Source: Cronobacter universalis NCTC 9529
GTDB lineage: Bacteria > Pseudomonadota > Gammaproteobacteria > Enterobacterales > Enterobacteriaceae
Assembly (NCBI RefSeq): GCF_001277175.1
Contig: NZ_CP012257.1
Location: 2,232,001 to 2,296,000, forward strand
Direction of reading: 5' to 3'
Length of the DNA: 64,000 bases
The translations under genes and the position numbers were made by a program. Below are positions 26,702-35,883 of this stretch, in pieces (position 1 is the stretch's first letter; each line of letters opens with the position of its first letter). The notes beneath the pieces were generated by a model. The model ran no database searches, was not told the DNA's origin, and saw only the letters and a program-made list of their open reading frames with translations.

Positions 26702-27349
26702 ATGGATACCATTCACTATATGATCGATAACGCCGGTTTCCTGGCGAGCCTCACGTTCCAGCACCTGTGGCTGGTGCTGCTGGCGGTGGGCTTCGCGATT
26801 GTCATCGGCGTGCCGCTCGGCATTCTGATTGTGCGCCATAAATGGCTCGCCACGCCGGTGCTGGGGCTGGCGACGCTGGTGCTGACCATTCCGTCCATCG
26901 CCCTGTTCGGGCTGATGATCCCGCTCTTCTCGCTGATAGGCCAGGGCATTGGCGCCCTGCCCGCCATCACCGCCGTGTTTCTCTATTCGCTGCTGCCGAT
27001 TGTGCGTAACACCCATACCGCGCTCGACAGCCTGCCGCCGGGGCTGCGCGAAGCCGGTCGCGGTATCGGCATGACGTTCTGGCAGCGCCTGCGCTGGGTG
27101 GAAATCCCGATGGCGCTGCCGGTGATTTTCGGCGGCATCCGCACTGCCGTCGTGATGAATATCGGCGTTATGGCGATCGCCGCCGTTATCGGCGCAGGCG
27201 GCCTGGGGCTACTGCTGCTTAACGGCATCGGCGGGAGCGACATTCGTATGCTTATCGCCGGTGCGCTGATGATCTGTTTACTGGCCATTATTCTGGACTG
27301 GTTACTGCACCGCCTGCAGGTTGTGCTGACGCCGAAGGGGATCCGCTAA
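26702..27349 (+). CDS. osmW: OsmW-type permease of the OsmU transporter
   Basis: This 215-residue permease has about five to six helices and the EAA loop REAGRGIGMTFWQRLRWVEIP. ATG 26702 is preferred to 26699 because AGGAGG is then four bases away. It pairs with the permease at 25057. Its TAA overlaps the ATG of the ATPase gene (TAATG), a sign of translational coupling. Confidence 0.92.
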   Translation: MDTIHYMIDNAGFLASLTFQHLWLVLLAVGFAIVIGVPLGILIVRHKWLATPVLGLATLVLTIPSIALFGLMIPLFSLIGQGIGALPAITAVFLYSLLPIVRNTHTALDSLPPGLREAGRGIGMTFWQRLRWVEIPMALPVIFGGIRTAVVMNIGVMAIAAVIGAGGLGLLLLNGIGGSDIRMLIAGALMICLLAIILDWLLHRLQVVLTPKGIR

Positions 27350-28494
27350 TGATTAAACTCGAAAACCTCACCAAACAGTTTGTGCAGAAGAACGGCCAGA
27401 CGTTTAACGCCGTCGATAACGTGAACCTGAACGTGCCGGAAGGCGAAATGTGCGTGCTGCTCGGCCCGTCGGGCTGCGGCAAGACCACCACGCTGAAGAT
27501 GATTAACCGGCTGATAGCGCCCTCCGGCGGCAAGATTTTCATTAACGGCGAAGACACGACCGATCTCGATACCGTCACGCTGCGCCGCAATATCGGCTAC
27601 GTCATCCAGCAGATTGGCCTGTTCCCGAATATGACGATTGAAGAGAACATCACCGTGGTGCCGCGGATGCTGGGCTGGGATAAAGCGCGCTGCAAGGAAC
27701 GCGCGACCGAGCTGATGGCGATGGTGGCGCTGGACCCGAAACGCTTCCTGAGCCGCTACCCGAAAGAGATGTCCGGCGGCCAGCAGCAGCGTATCGGCGT
27801 TATCCGCGCGCTGGCGGCGGATCCGCCGGTGCTGCTGATGGATGAACCTTTCGGCGCGGTAGACCCGATTAACCGCGAGGTTATCCAGAATCAGTTCCTG
27901 GAAATGCAGCGCCAGCTGAAGAAAACGGTGATGCTGGTGAGCCACGATATCGACGAAGCCCTCAAGCTTGGCGACCGCATCGCGGTGTTCCGCCAGGGGA
28001 AAATCATTCAGTGCGCCAGCCCAGACGAGCTGCTCGCGAAACCGGCCAACGAGTTTGTCGGCTCTTTCGTCGGCCAGGATCGCACGCTCAAACGCCTGCT
28101 GCTGATCCAGGCGGGCGATGTGACCGATAAACAGCCGACCATCACAGTGCGCACGTCGACGCCGCTTGCAGAGGCGTTCGCGCTGATGGACGACAACGAT
28201 ATGCGTTCCGTGACGGTGGTGGATGAAAACGAGAAGCCGCTGGGGTTTGTAAAACGTCGCGAAGCGCGCGGCGCGACAGGCGTTTGCGCCGATATCACCC
28301 ACCCGTTCCGGGTGACCGGTAAAGCGGAGGATAACCTGCGCGTGGTGTTATCGCGTCTGTACGAGCACAACACGGTCTGGATGCCGATCGTGGATGAAGA
28401 CGGCCGTTACAGCGGCGAGATTTCGCAGGATTATATCGCCGATTATCTCAGTTCCGGTCGCACGCGGCGGGCGCTCAATATTCACGAGGGGTGA
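27349..28494 (+). CDS. osmV: OsmV-type ATP-binding subunit with C-terminal CBS domains
   Basis: This 381-residue protein has a Walker A GPSGCGKTT at 39-47, signature MSGGQQQRIGV, and Walker B VLLMDEPFGAVDP. From about residue 250 it carries a tandem CBS region (VRTSTPLAEAFALMDDNDMRS and HNTVWMPIVDEDGRYSGEIS), which in OpuA-type transporters senses ionic strength. It powers betaine-type osmoprotectant import. The operon ends here; GC-rich palindromic repeats follow the stop directly. Confidence 0.94.
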   Translation: MIKLENLTKQFVQKNGQTFNAVDNVNLNVPEGEMCVLLGPSGCGKTTTLKMINRLIAPSGGKIFINGEDTTDLDTVTLRRNIGYVIQQIGLFPNMTIEENITVVPRMLGWDKARCKERATELMAMVALDPKRFLSRYPKEMSGGQQQRIGVIRALAADPPVLLMDEPFGAVDPINREVIQNQFLEMQRQLKKTVMLVSHDIDEALKLGDRIAVFRQGKIIQCASPDELLAKPANEFVGSFVGQDRTLKRLLLIQAGDVTDKQPTITVRTSTPLAEAFALMDDNDMRSVTVVDENEKPLGFVKRREARGATGVCADITHPFRVTGKAEDNLRVVLSRLYEHNTVWMPIVDEDGRYSGEISQDYIADYLSSGRTRRALNIHEG

Positions 28495-28501
28495 GTAAAA
28501 C

Positions 28502-28638
28502 GGCGGGTGCGCTCCGCTTACCCGCCCTACATTATTCTCCTGCCGTCTGTTCCATAACGCGGGTGCGCTCCGCTTACCCGCCCTACATTATTGACCCACC
28601 GTCTGTTCCGTAGGGCGGGTAAGCGCAGCGCACCCGCC
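28502..28638. repeat. Three-copy palindromic intergenic repeat cluster
   Basis: Two direct copies (28502-28530 and 28559-28586) and one inverted copy (28610-28638) of the same 29-base unit seen at 10129 are separated by related linkers beginning ATTATT and containing CCGTCTGTTCC. The direct copies and linkers look like a tandem duplication of about 57 bases. The inverted copy allows a long hairpin that may end osmV and bioD2 transcripts, which converge here. Confidence 0.85.
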
Positions 28639-28648
28639 ATAAAACCAC

Positions 28649-29341
28649 TCACACCACAGCGCGCAACGGATCGGACGCGCCCAGGCGCGTGACATCCACC
28701 CACTTCGCTAAATCGCGCTGTTCGGCGCGCGGCAGGTACGGCAATTCGCCTATCAACGGCGCAGGCAATTTCTGGCTTAACACCTCGATAATTTCCGCGT
28801 AATGCGCCAGCCCCGGATTAATACGGTTCGCCACCCAGCCCACCAGCGGCAGACCGTCGCTGGCAATCGCCTGGGCGGTCAACAGCGCATGGTTCAGACA
28901 CCCTTCCTGAATGCCGACCACCATCAGCACCGGTAATTGCTCCTGCACCACCCAGTCGGAGAGCGGGCGTAAATCGTTCATCAGGCTGCGCCAGCCGCCG
29001 GTGCCTTCCACCACGACGTGATCCGCCTGTTCGCACAGCTGCGCGAGGCCGTTTGACAGCAGCGAATAGTTAATGGCGCAGCTGTGCGCCACGCTGCTCT
29101 CTTCTTCGCTGAATGCGATGGGATTGATGGCCTCATACGGCAGCGTCAGGGTGGACACGCTTTGCAGCACCAGGGCATCTTTGTTGCGCAGCCCCTCCGG
29201 CGTGATTTTGCTGCCTTTCGCCACCGGCTTATAGCCCACCACGCGTTTGCCGGTGGCGGCCAGCGCCTGCAACAGGGCGCGGGACACCACCGTTTTCCCG
29301 ACGGCGGTATCTGTACCGGTAATAAAGACGCGCTTAAGCAT
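28649..29341 (-). CDS. bioD2: BioD2 (YnfK), second dethiobiotin synthetase
   Basis: This 230-residue protein matches E. coli YnfK. It has the P-loop GTDTAVGKT at 9-17, the Thr/Lys-rich KPVAKGSK block, EGTGGWRSLMND and ANRINPGLAHY. BioD converts 7,8-diaminopelargonic acid, CO2 and ATP to dethiobiotin in biotin synthesis; the role of this paralogue is not well defined. ATG 29341 is chosen for SD GGAG 7 bases upstream and for the start MLKRVFITG. In E. coli clcB lies beside it, but clcB is absent here. Confidence 0.93.
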   Translation of the reverse strand: MLKRVFITGTDTAVGKTVVSRALLQALAATGKRVVGYKPVAKGSKITPEGLRNKDALVLQSVSTLTLPYEAINPIAFSEEESSVAHSCAINYSLLSNGLAQLCEQADHVVVEGTGGWRSLMNDLRPLSDWVVQEQLPVLMVVGIQEGCLNHALLTAQAIASDGLPLVGWVANRINPGLAHYAEIIEVLSQKLPAPLIGELPYLPRAEQRDLAKWVDVTRLGASDPLRAVV

Positions 29342-29456
29342 CGCTGACTCCATCTGCCAATGTGTTAAAGAGAATGATCCAGTGGCAAAAGTCTAAAAGA
29401 AGACTTTCGGGGTCAGCTTGAGATAGCGCAATTTTTAGTGGATCAGGGAAAAGTTG

Positions 29457-30674
29457 TCACCCCTGCAACAGGCGAATCAACAACGAACCGTTATACATCG
29501 CGTCTTTCACCAGCGCTGCGCCCGCCATCGTGCCGCGGTTAGAGAACTGGGTGCTTTCCACGCTGATGTTCCGGCTGTAGGCGGGCAGCGACTGCTGGCG
29601 AACCGCGTCAGCGATCGCCGGAAAGAGAATATCGGACGCCCGGTTAAGCGGCGAACCAATCAGAATTTTTTGTGGATTAAAGAGATTAACCATAATGGCG
29701 AGAATGCGCCCGACGTTAACGCCGACGCCGAGAATAATATCGCGCGCCAGCAGATCGCCCGCCAGCGCCGCGTCGCACAGCGATTCCACGCCGAGCGGCT
29801 GGCCGTGCAGCATCGAGCCCATCGACTGGTTCATTCGCTGCTGGGCCAGCTCCAGCACGCTGTCGATGCTGGCGATGGTTTCCAGACAGCCGTGGTTGCC
29901 GCAGTAGCAGCGCTTGCCGTAAGGATCGACCTGCGTGTGGCCAATCTCCACCAGGCTGCTGCTGCCCGCGTGCAGCAGGCGGCCATCGGTGATGACGCCC
30001 GCACCGACGTTATGATCGATAACCACCTGAATCACGTCGCGCGCGCCGCGTGACGCGCCGAACAGCCCTTCGGCCATCGTCCAGGCGCTGATATCGTGCT
30101 GAACAAACACCGGCACGCCGGTATGCGCCTCCAGCGCCGCGCCAAGCGGCATGTCCGTGATATCGTAAAACGGCATCTGGCGCACCAGCCCGTGTTCGGT
30201 ATCAATCACGCCAGGCAGCGTAATGGCGATGGCGGTCAGGCGCTCCAGCTGGCGCTGATGGCGGATAAAAAAGCGATCGATATGGTCGATAATACGATCG
30301 AGCAGCGGGCGGGCGTCCTGCAACGGGAGGTCGAGCTGCTCTTCCACCACCAGTTTGCTGCTGAGATCGCGCAGCGCGAGGTTGATTTCGCCGCGGTTGA
30401 TGCGTACTGAAAGGTAGTGCCAGGCATCGGTTTCCACCGCCAGCCCTACCGCCGGACGGCCACGGCTGCCGGGCTCCTGGATTTCCGTCTCCTGAACCAG
30501 ATGCGCTTCCAGCATTTCGCGCACGATTTTGGTAATGCTGGCGGGGGCGAGTTGCGCCAGTCTGGAAAGATCGATACGTGATACCGGGCCAAGCTGATCA
30601 ATCAGGCGATAGACAGCGCCCGCATTGGTCTGTTTTATCTGATCGATATGGCCCGGTTGACTGTCAGCAACCAC
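29457..30674 (-). CDS. mlc: Mlc (DgsA), glucose-responsive ROK-family repressor
   Basis: This 405-residue repressor of ptsG, manXYZ, malT and its own gene has an N-terminal helix-turn-helix (SRIDLSRLAQLAPASITKIVREM, about 33-55), a ROK sugar-kinase-like core and the structural zinc motif CYCGNHGC. Unphosphorylated EIICB-Glc pulls Mlc to the membrane when glucose is present. It starts with GTG, as in E. coli. A Mlc/NagC-type palindrome lies 12-33 bases before the start, which fits known autorepression. Confidence 0.97.
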   Translation of the reverse strand: MVADSQPGHIDQIKQTNAGAVYRLIDQLGPVSRIDLSRLAQLAPASITKIVREMLEAHLVQETEIQEPGSRGRPAVGLAVETDAWHYLSVRINRGEINLALRDLSSKLVVEEQLDLPLQDARPLLDRIIDHIDRFFIRHQRQLERLTAIAITLPGVIDTEHGLVRQMPFYDITDMPLGAALEAHTGVPVFVQHDISAWTMAEGLFGASRGARDVIQVVIDHNVGAGVITDGRLLHAGSSSLVEIGHTQVDPYGKRCYCGNHGCLETIASIDSVLELAQQRMNQSMGSMLHGQPLGVESLCDAALAGDLLARDIILGVGVNVGRILAIMVNLFNPQKILIGSPLNRASDILFPAIADAVRQQSLPAYSRNISVESTQFSNRGTMAGAALVKDAMYNGSLLIRLLQG

Positions 30675-30685
30675 GTCTCACTCCC

Positions 30686-30707
30686 TTATTTTCGCGCTTC
30701 GAAATAA
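30686..30707. promoter_or_regulatory. Probable Mlc operator (autoregulation)
   Basis: The site begins TTATTTTCG and ends CGAAATAA, an inverted repeat with one extra base in the left arm. Mlc and NagC share this TTATTT/AAATAA class of operator. It covers the expected promoter of mlc. Confidence 0.6.
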
Positions 30708-30768
30708 ACATTCGGCTATGGTGAATCACTTCGCCAGGGCGCGTCAAATTTTTACTTAGCCTTGTGAT

Positions 30769-31701
30769 TTACCGCACATTTTTACGGGGATTCGCCGCCG
30801 TTTCCGGCCATTGCGCGGCGCCGTTAAGCAGGGAAATGAAACGCTGTGCCGCGGCGCTTTGCTCCTGATGCCGCGCCCAGACCAGCCACATTTCTGAAAT
30901 TGCATCCGGCTCGCGCAGTTTTACCCAGCGCATTTCCTCTAACCGCACGCGCTGAAACGAGGCCGGAAGAATCGACACGCCGAGCCCCGCCGCCACCAGC
31001 CCGATAATCGTCATCGCCTCGCCCACCTCCTGCGTAATGCGCGGCTGCACGCCGTAACGATGCAACAGCCCGAGAATATCGTCATACAGCCCGGTGCCGA
31101 CGTGCGGGTCGAAAAAGACGAACGGCTCGCCCGCCAGCTCGCTCAGCGACACCGCCTCGCGCGCGGCGAGCGGGTGATCGCAGGGGATCAGCGCCAGCAG
31201 CGGCTCGCGCAGCACCAGTTGCCAGGCGAGCGTCTCCGGCAGCGGCGTATTGCGCATCAGCCCCACATCGAGCCGCCCTTCAGTCAGCGGCGCTATCTGC
31301 GAGCGGGTGTTGATCTCAAGCGTTTGCAAATGCACATCCGGGTAGCGACGGCGAAACACGGAAAGCGTGTCGGAAATGGCGCGGATAAACGGCGCCGACG
31401 AGGTAAAACCGATGCGCAGTTCGCCGGTCTCGCCGTTATGCAGCCTCGCGGCGCGCACCGCCGCGGCTTCCACTTCGCTTAAAATCTGGCGGCTGTCGGC
31501 GAGAAACTGCCGGCCCGCCGCCGTGAGCGTGACGCTACGGTTGGTGCGGGCCAGCAGCCGCGCGCCGGTCTGGGCTTCCAGCGCCTGGATCTGCTGGCTC
31601 AGCGGCGGCTGGGAGATGTTCAGCCGGGCGGCGGCGCGGCCGAAATGCAGCTCTTCCGCCACCGCCACGAAATAGCGAAGATGACGCAGTTCGATATTCA
31701 T
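30769..31701 (-). CDS. ynfL: YnfL, LysR-family regulator
   Basis: This 310-residue protein has a LysR winged helix (1-60: LRHLRYFVAVAEELHFGRAA, SQPPLSQQIQALE) and a substrate-binding-like effector domain. It is closest to the BenM/CatM-type subgroup by the LHFGRAAARLNISQPPLSQQI pattern. It is divergently placed from ynfM by 119 bases, so ynfM is its likely target. The effector is unknown. Confidence 0.92.
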   Translation of the reverse strand: MNIELRHLRYFVAVAEELHFGRAAARLNISQPPLSQQIQALEAQTGARLLARTNRSVTLTAAGRQFLADSRQILSEVEAAAVRAARLHNGETGELRIGFTSSAPFIRAISDTLSVFRRRYPDVHLQTLEINTRSQIAPLTEGRLDVGLMRNTPLPETLAWQLVLREPLLALIPCDHPLAAREAVSLSELAGEPFVFFDPHVGTGLYDDILGLLHRYGVQPRITQEVGEAMTIIGLVAAGLGVSILPASFQRVRLEEMRWVKLREPDAISEMWLVWARHQEQSAAAQRFISLLNGAAQWPETAANPRKNVR

Positions 31702-31820
31702 ATTTAATACGTATTATTTGAGATTATTAATATATTAGACAGATGATTCGCCGCTTTCTACTCTTCGTGTGTGCCTCACCCGCAGCCAGCAATCGCGGGG
31801 ATATTACGTAAGGATATGCT

Positions 31821-33071
31821 GTGAGTCGTACCACTACCGTCAGCGCCGCCCCGGCGCAGGCCGCTGACGATGCCGTTACTGCCGCGCCGGCAACGTACAT
31901 CAAACGCGGCACGCCCGCTTTTATGCGCGTCACGCTCGCGCTCTTCTCCGCCGGTCTCGCCACGTTCGCCCTGCTTTATTGCGTACAGCCTATTCTGCCG
32001 GTGCTGTCGCAGGAATTTGGCGTCACGCCCGCCGCCAGCAGTATTTCGCTCTCGGTCGCCACGGGGATGCTGGCCGTGGGGCTGCTGTTCACCGGGCCGC
32101 TGTCCGACGCCATCGGGCGCAAGAATGTGATGGTCACCGCCCTGCTGCTGGCCTCCATCTGCACCCTGCTCGCCACCATGATGCACAGCTGGCACGGCAT
32201 TCTGCTGATGCGCGCGCTGATTGGGCTGTCGCTGAGCGGCGTGGCGGCCGTCGGCATGACCTATCTTTCCGAGGAGATCCACCCCAGCATGGTGGCGTTC
32301 TCGATGGGCCTCTACATCAGCGGCAACTCGATTGGCGGCATGAGCGGCCGTCTGCTCACCGGGGTTATCACCGATTTCTTCAGCTGGCGCGTGGCGATGG
32401 CGTTTATCGGCTGCTTTGCGCTCGCGGCGGCATTAATGTTCTGGAAAATCCTTCCGGCCTCTCGTCATTTTCGCGCCTCGTCGCTGCGCCCGCGCACGCT
32501 GCTGATTAACTTCCGCCTGCACTGGCGCGACGACGGCCTGCCGCTGCTGTTCGCGGAGGGCTTTCTGCTGATGGGCGCGTTCGTGACGCTGTTTAACTAC
32601 ATTGGCTACCGGCTGATGCTTTCGCCCTGGCATTTAAGCCAGGCGGCGGTGGGCCTGCTGTCGGTCGCGTATCTCACCGGCACCTGGAGCTCGCCGAAAG
32701 CGGGCGCGATGACCGCGCGCTTCGGCCGCGGCCCGGTGATGCTCGGCTTTACCGGCGTGATGCTGTGCGGCCTGCTGCTCACCCTGTTCTCGTCGCTGTG
32801 GCTGATCTTCGCGGGTATGCTGCTCTTCTCCGCCGGATTCTTCGCCGCCCACTCCGTCGCCAGCAGCTGGATTGGCCCGCGGGCGCGGCGCGCCAAAGGC
32901 CAGGCGTCCTCGCTCTATCTGTTCAGCTATTACCTGGGCTCAAGCTTTGCGGGCACGCTCGGCGGGCTGTTCTGGCACCGCTACGGCTGGAACGGCGTCG
33001 GCGGGTTTATCGCGCTCCTGCTGGTGCTGGCGCTGCTGGTCGGCGGCGGGCTGCATCGCCGCGTCCGTTAA
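31821..33071 (+). CDS. ynfM: YnfM, MFS efflux transporter
   Basis: This 416-residue protein has 12 hydrophobic segments after a 40-residue cytoplasmic lead and begins with GTG (MSRTTTVSAAP). MFS motif A-like GPLSDAIGRKNVM is clear, as are GLSLSGVAAVGMTYLSEE and SSWIGPRARRAKGQASS. It is homologous to E. coli YnfM of the arabinose-efflux (DHA1-type) family. The substrate is not known. The divergent LysR gene ynfL probably controls it. Confidence 0.94.
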   Translation: MSRTTTVSAAPAQAADDAVTAAPATYIKRGTPAFMRVTLALFSAGLATFALLYCVQPILPVLSQEFGVTPAASSISLSVATGMLAVGLLFTGPLSDAIGRKNVMVTALLLASICTLLATMMHSWHGILLMRALIGLSLSGVAAVGMTYLSEEIHPSMVAFSMGLYISGNSIGGMSGRLLTGVITDFFSWRVAMAFIGCFALAAALMFWKILPASRHFRASSLRPRTLLINFRLHWRDDGLPLLFAEGFLLMGAFVTLFNYIGYRLMLSPWHLSQAAVGLLSVAYLTGTWSSPKAGAMTARFGRGPVMLGFTGVMLCGLLLTLFSSLWLIFAGMLLFSAGFFAAHSVASSWIGPRARRAKGQASSLYLFSYYLGSSFAGTLGGLFWHRYGWNGVGGFIALLLVLALLVGGGLHRRVR

Positions 33072-33144
33072 TCGCCCGCCAGGCCTCGTGTTTCGTCAGG
33101 GTTAGTGCTACCTTTTCAGCTTGCCGACAACGTCACGAGGCCTT

Positions 33145-34629
33145 ATGGAAAACAAAAACTATCAACAGCTTAGCCGCACGTTCCTGCGGCTTTCCCGCTT
33201 CTCTCATCTCTCGGCTATCGCCAGCTGGGACATGTTCGCCATGATGCCGCCGGGCGGCAGCCGTGCGCGCGGCGAAGCCCTGGCGGAGCTGAGCGTGCTG
33301 CAGCATCAGATCCTGACCGATAAAAAAATGGCCGAATGGCTGCGCGGCGCGGAACAGGAAGACTTAAACGATCTCGAACAGGCGAACCTGCGCGAAATGC
33401 AGCGCCATTACCAGCAGGCGGCGCTGTTGCCGGAAGCGCTGGTCGAGGCCAAATCGCTCGCGGGCAGCCGCTGCGAACACGCCTGGCGCAGCCAGCGTCC
33501 GGCCAACGACTGGGACGGCTTCTCGGAAAATCTCAAAGAGGTGGTGAAGCTGAGCCGTGAAGAGGCCGCCATTCGCGCCGAAGCTAAAGGCTGTTCGCGC
33601 TATGACGCGCTGCTCGATATTTTCGAGCCGGACATGACCAGCGCGCGCCTCGATGCGCTATTTGGCGATCTGCGATCCTGGCTGCCGGATCTCCTCGCCC
33701 GCGCGGTGGAGAAACAGGAGCGCACCGCGCTGATCACACCGCAGGGGCCGTTCCCGGTGGCGCAGCAGCGCGAGCTGGGCCTTGAGGCGATGCGCCTGCT
33801 CGGCTTTGATTTCGACGGCGGCAGGCTGGACGTCAGCGCGCACCCGTTCTGCGGCGGCGTGCCGGAAGATGTGCGAATTACCACCCGCTATGACGAAAAC
33901 GAACTCTTCAGCGCGCTGTTTGGCGTGATCCACGAAACCGGCCACGCCCGTTACGAGCAAAACCTGCCGCGCGAATGGCCGGGCCAGCCGGTGGCGCTGG
34001 CGCGCTCCACCGCTATCCATGAGTCCCAGAGCCTGTTCTTCGAAATGCAGCTCGGGCGCAGCCGTCCGTTCCTGAAGCTGCTGCTGCCGCAGGTCGTCTC
34101 GCGTTTCGGTCAGCAACCGGCGTTTGAGGAAGAGAACTATCTGGCCTGGAACCAGCGCGTGAAGCCAGGTTTTATCCGCGTCGATGCCGATGAAGTGAGC
34201 TACCCGGCCCACGTAGTGCTGCGCTATGAGATTGAGCGGGCGCTGATCGACGGCGATATTGAAGTGGATGACATTCCGGCCCTGTGGGATGAAAAAATGC
34301 AGCAGTGGCTGGGGATCTCCACCACCGGCAACTACCGCGACGGCTGTATGCAGGATATTCACTGGACGGATGGCGGCTTTGGCTACTTCCCGTCATATAC
34401 GCTTGGCGCGATGTATGCCGCCCAGCTTTTCCAGGCCGCGCGCCAGGCGCTGCCGAACCTGGACGCCTCGATTGCCGCGGGCGATCTGGGCGCGCTGTTC
34501 GACTGGCTGCGCCAGTCGGTATGGCAGCACGGCAGCCGCTTTACCACTTCGCAGCTGATGATTAACGCCACCGGCGACGATCTCAACCCGCGCTATTTCC
34601 GCGAGCACCTGACGGCGCGCTATCTTTAG
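33145..34629 (+). CDS. M32-family metallocarboxypeptidase (thermostable carboxypeptidase 1 type)
   Basis: This 494-residue zinc carboxypeptidase has the M32 motif HETGH at residues 263-267, the flanking glutamate region STAIHESQSLFFE, and RVDADEVSYPAHVVLRYEIE. M32 enzymes remove single C-terminal residues from peptides in the cytoplasm. ATG 33145 follows ACGAGG; the eight in-frame codons before it lack a ribosome site. E. coli has no gene of this kind between ynfM and ydgD, where asr lies instead, so this is a lineage-specific gene at a conserved junction. Codon use looks like its neighbours. Confidence 0.94.
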   Translation: MENKNYQQLSRTFLRLSRFSHLSAIASWDMFAMMPPGGSRARGEALAELSVLQHQILTDKKMAEWLRGAEQEDLNDLEQANLREMQRHYQQAALLPEALVEAKSLAGSRCEHAWRSQRPANDWDGFSENLKEVVKLSREEAAIRAEAKGCSRYDALLDIFEPDMTSARLDALFGDLRSWLPDLLARAVEKQERTALITPQGPFPVAQQRELGLEAMRLLGFDFDGGRLDVSAHPFCGGVPEDVRITTRYDENELFSALFGVIHETGHARYEQNLPREWPGQPVALARSTAIHESQSLFFEMQLGRSRPFLKLLLPQVVSRFGQQPAFEEENYLAWNQRVKPGFIRVDADEVSYPAHVVLRYEIERALIDGDIEVDDIPALWDEKMQQWLGISTTGNYRDGCMQDIHWTDGGFGYFPSYTLGAMYAAQLFQAARQALPNLDASIAAGDLGALFDWLRQSVWQHGSRFTTSQLMINATGDDLNPRYFREHLTARYL

Positions 34630-34836
34630 CGCCGTTGTATACGCCGGGCCGCGCGCCCGGTGTGTACATTCCGTTACACGCCGATACTAATCACCTACGG
34701 ACGCCCGCCCCGTCGCGCCGTTATAGTCTCCTCACGCCCCGCCGTTTTTCTTCGCCGCTTTTGTCAGGCCTGCGCGCTCAGGCACGCGCGTCGCCGTTTG
34801 CGCCGGACGCGCGGGCTGCGTTTCCGGAGGCCCGAT

Positions 34837-34917
34837 ATGATCCGCCGTTATCAGTTTGAAATAATCCTGACGCTGCTGCTGTTATGCGGCGCGCTGTCGA
34901 TCTTTTTTTACTGGTAA
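34837..34917 (+). CDS. 26-residue single-helix membrane peptide (YdgU-like)
   Basis: ATG 34837 follows a near-perfect SD (GGAGG, six bases away). The peptide starts MIRRYQFEIILTLLLLCGAL and ends SIFFYW, one transmembrane helix with a positive N-terminus. E. coli YdgU, from memory, has the same RY-x-FE-x-IL-x(4)-LC core, so this is probably a relative or paralogue. Function is unknown. It sits between the M32 gene and ydgD, near the place of asr in E. coli. The longer frame from 34660 is not credible. Confidence 0.7.
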   Translation: MIRRYQFEIILTLLLLCGALSIFFYW

Positions 34918-35020
34918 ACGTCGCTAGCACGCTGATTTTATTCTCACTTTGCTCGCGTCACGTCTATAGTTACCTCACAGGGTTACTTTAATAATCATAA
35001 TTGCCCCACCAGAGAGTGAT

Positions 35021-35842
35021 ATGCGCAAAACCGTTTTCTTGTTACTGGGATCGCTACTATTACCCGTTTTTATTACGCACGCCGACGAGGGCGATGACGC
35101 GTCCGAGACCGCAAGCGACGTTCAGACCCTCTTTTTCAATCATGATGACCGCACGCCCGTACCGGACCCGGCCGCGTCCCCGTGGGACGCCATCGGCCAG
35201 CTCGAAACCGAGAGCGGCAACCTGTGCACCGCCACGCTTATCTCGCCGCACCTGGCGCTGACCGCCGGGCATTGTTTGCTCTCCCCGCCCGACGGCACGC
35301 CGGATCGCGCGGTGGCGCTGCGTTTTGTGTCTCATAAAGGGGCCTGGCGCTACGAAATTCACAGCATCGAAGGACGCGTGTCGCCGTCGCTCGGGCATAA
35401 GCTGAAAGCCGACGGCGAAGGCTGGATTGTGCCGTCGTCCGCCGCGCCGGAAGATTTCGGGCTGATTATTCTGCGTAACCCGCCGTCGGGCCTGACGCCG
35501 CTGCCGCTGTTCGAAGGCGATCGCGCGGCCCTGAACCGCGCCCTGAAAGCCACGGGCCGGCGCGTGACGCAGTCCGGCTACCCGGAAGATCATCTCGACG
35601 CGCTCTACAGCCATCAGGATTGCCTTATCACCGGCTGGGCGCAGCGTAACGTGCTGGCGCACCAGTGCGACACGCTGCCGGGCGACAGCGGCTCGCCGCT
35701 GATGCTGCGCACCGACGCCGGCTGGCAGCTGATTGGCGTGCAGAGCTCGGCGCCCGCCGCCAAAGATCGCTGGCGCGCCGATAACCGCGCGATTTCGGTC
35801 ACCGGTTTTCGCGAGCGCCTCGAAGCGCTGGCGAGCGAATAA
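35021..35842 (+). CDS. ydgD: YdgD, trypsin-like periplasmic serine protease
   Basis: This 273-residue protein has a signal peptide ([21 protein letters not shown]) and a chymotrypsin-fold domain with catalytic His in LTAGHC, Asp in EDFGLIIL, and Ser in GDSGSPL. Cysteines in NLCTATLIS and TAGHC probably pair. It matches E. coli YdgD in order and length; substrates are unknown. It is probably a single gene, convergent with mdtJI. Confidence 0.94.
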   Translation: MRKTVFLLLGSLLLPVFITHADEGDDASETASDVQTLFFNHDDRTPVPDPAASPWDAIGQLETESGNLCTATLISPHLALTAGHCLLSPPDGTPDRAVALRFVSHKGAWRYEIHSIEGRVSPSLGHKLKADGEGWIVPSSAAPEDFGLIILRNPPSGLTPLPLFEGDRAALNRALKATGRRVTQSGYPEDHLDALYSHQDCLITGWAQRNVLAHQCDTLPGDSGSPLMLRTDAGWQLIGVQSSAPAAKDRWRADNRAISVTGFRERLEALASE

Positions 35843-35864
35843 AAAAAGGGGCGCTCAGCGCCCC
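35841..35864 (-). terminator. Terminator of mdtJI
   Basis: GGGGCGC-TCA-GCGCCCC lies between convergent ydgD and mdtI. On the minus strand seven T follow the stem, so it ends mdtJI. On the plus strand only a CTCTCT tract follows. Confidence 0.85.
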
Positions 35865-35883
35865 TCTCTCGTTCCCTTGCGGC

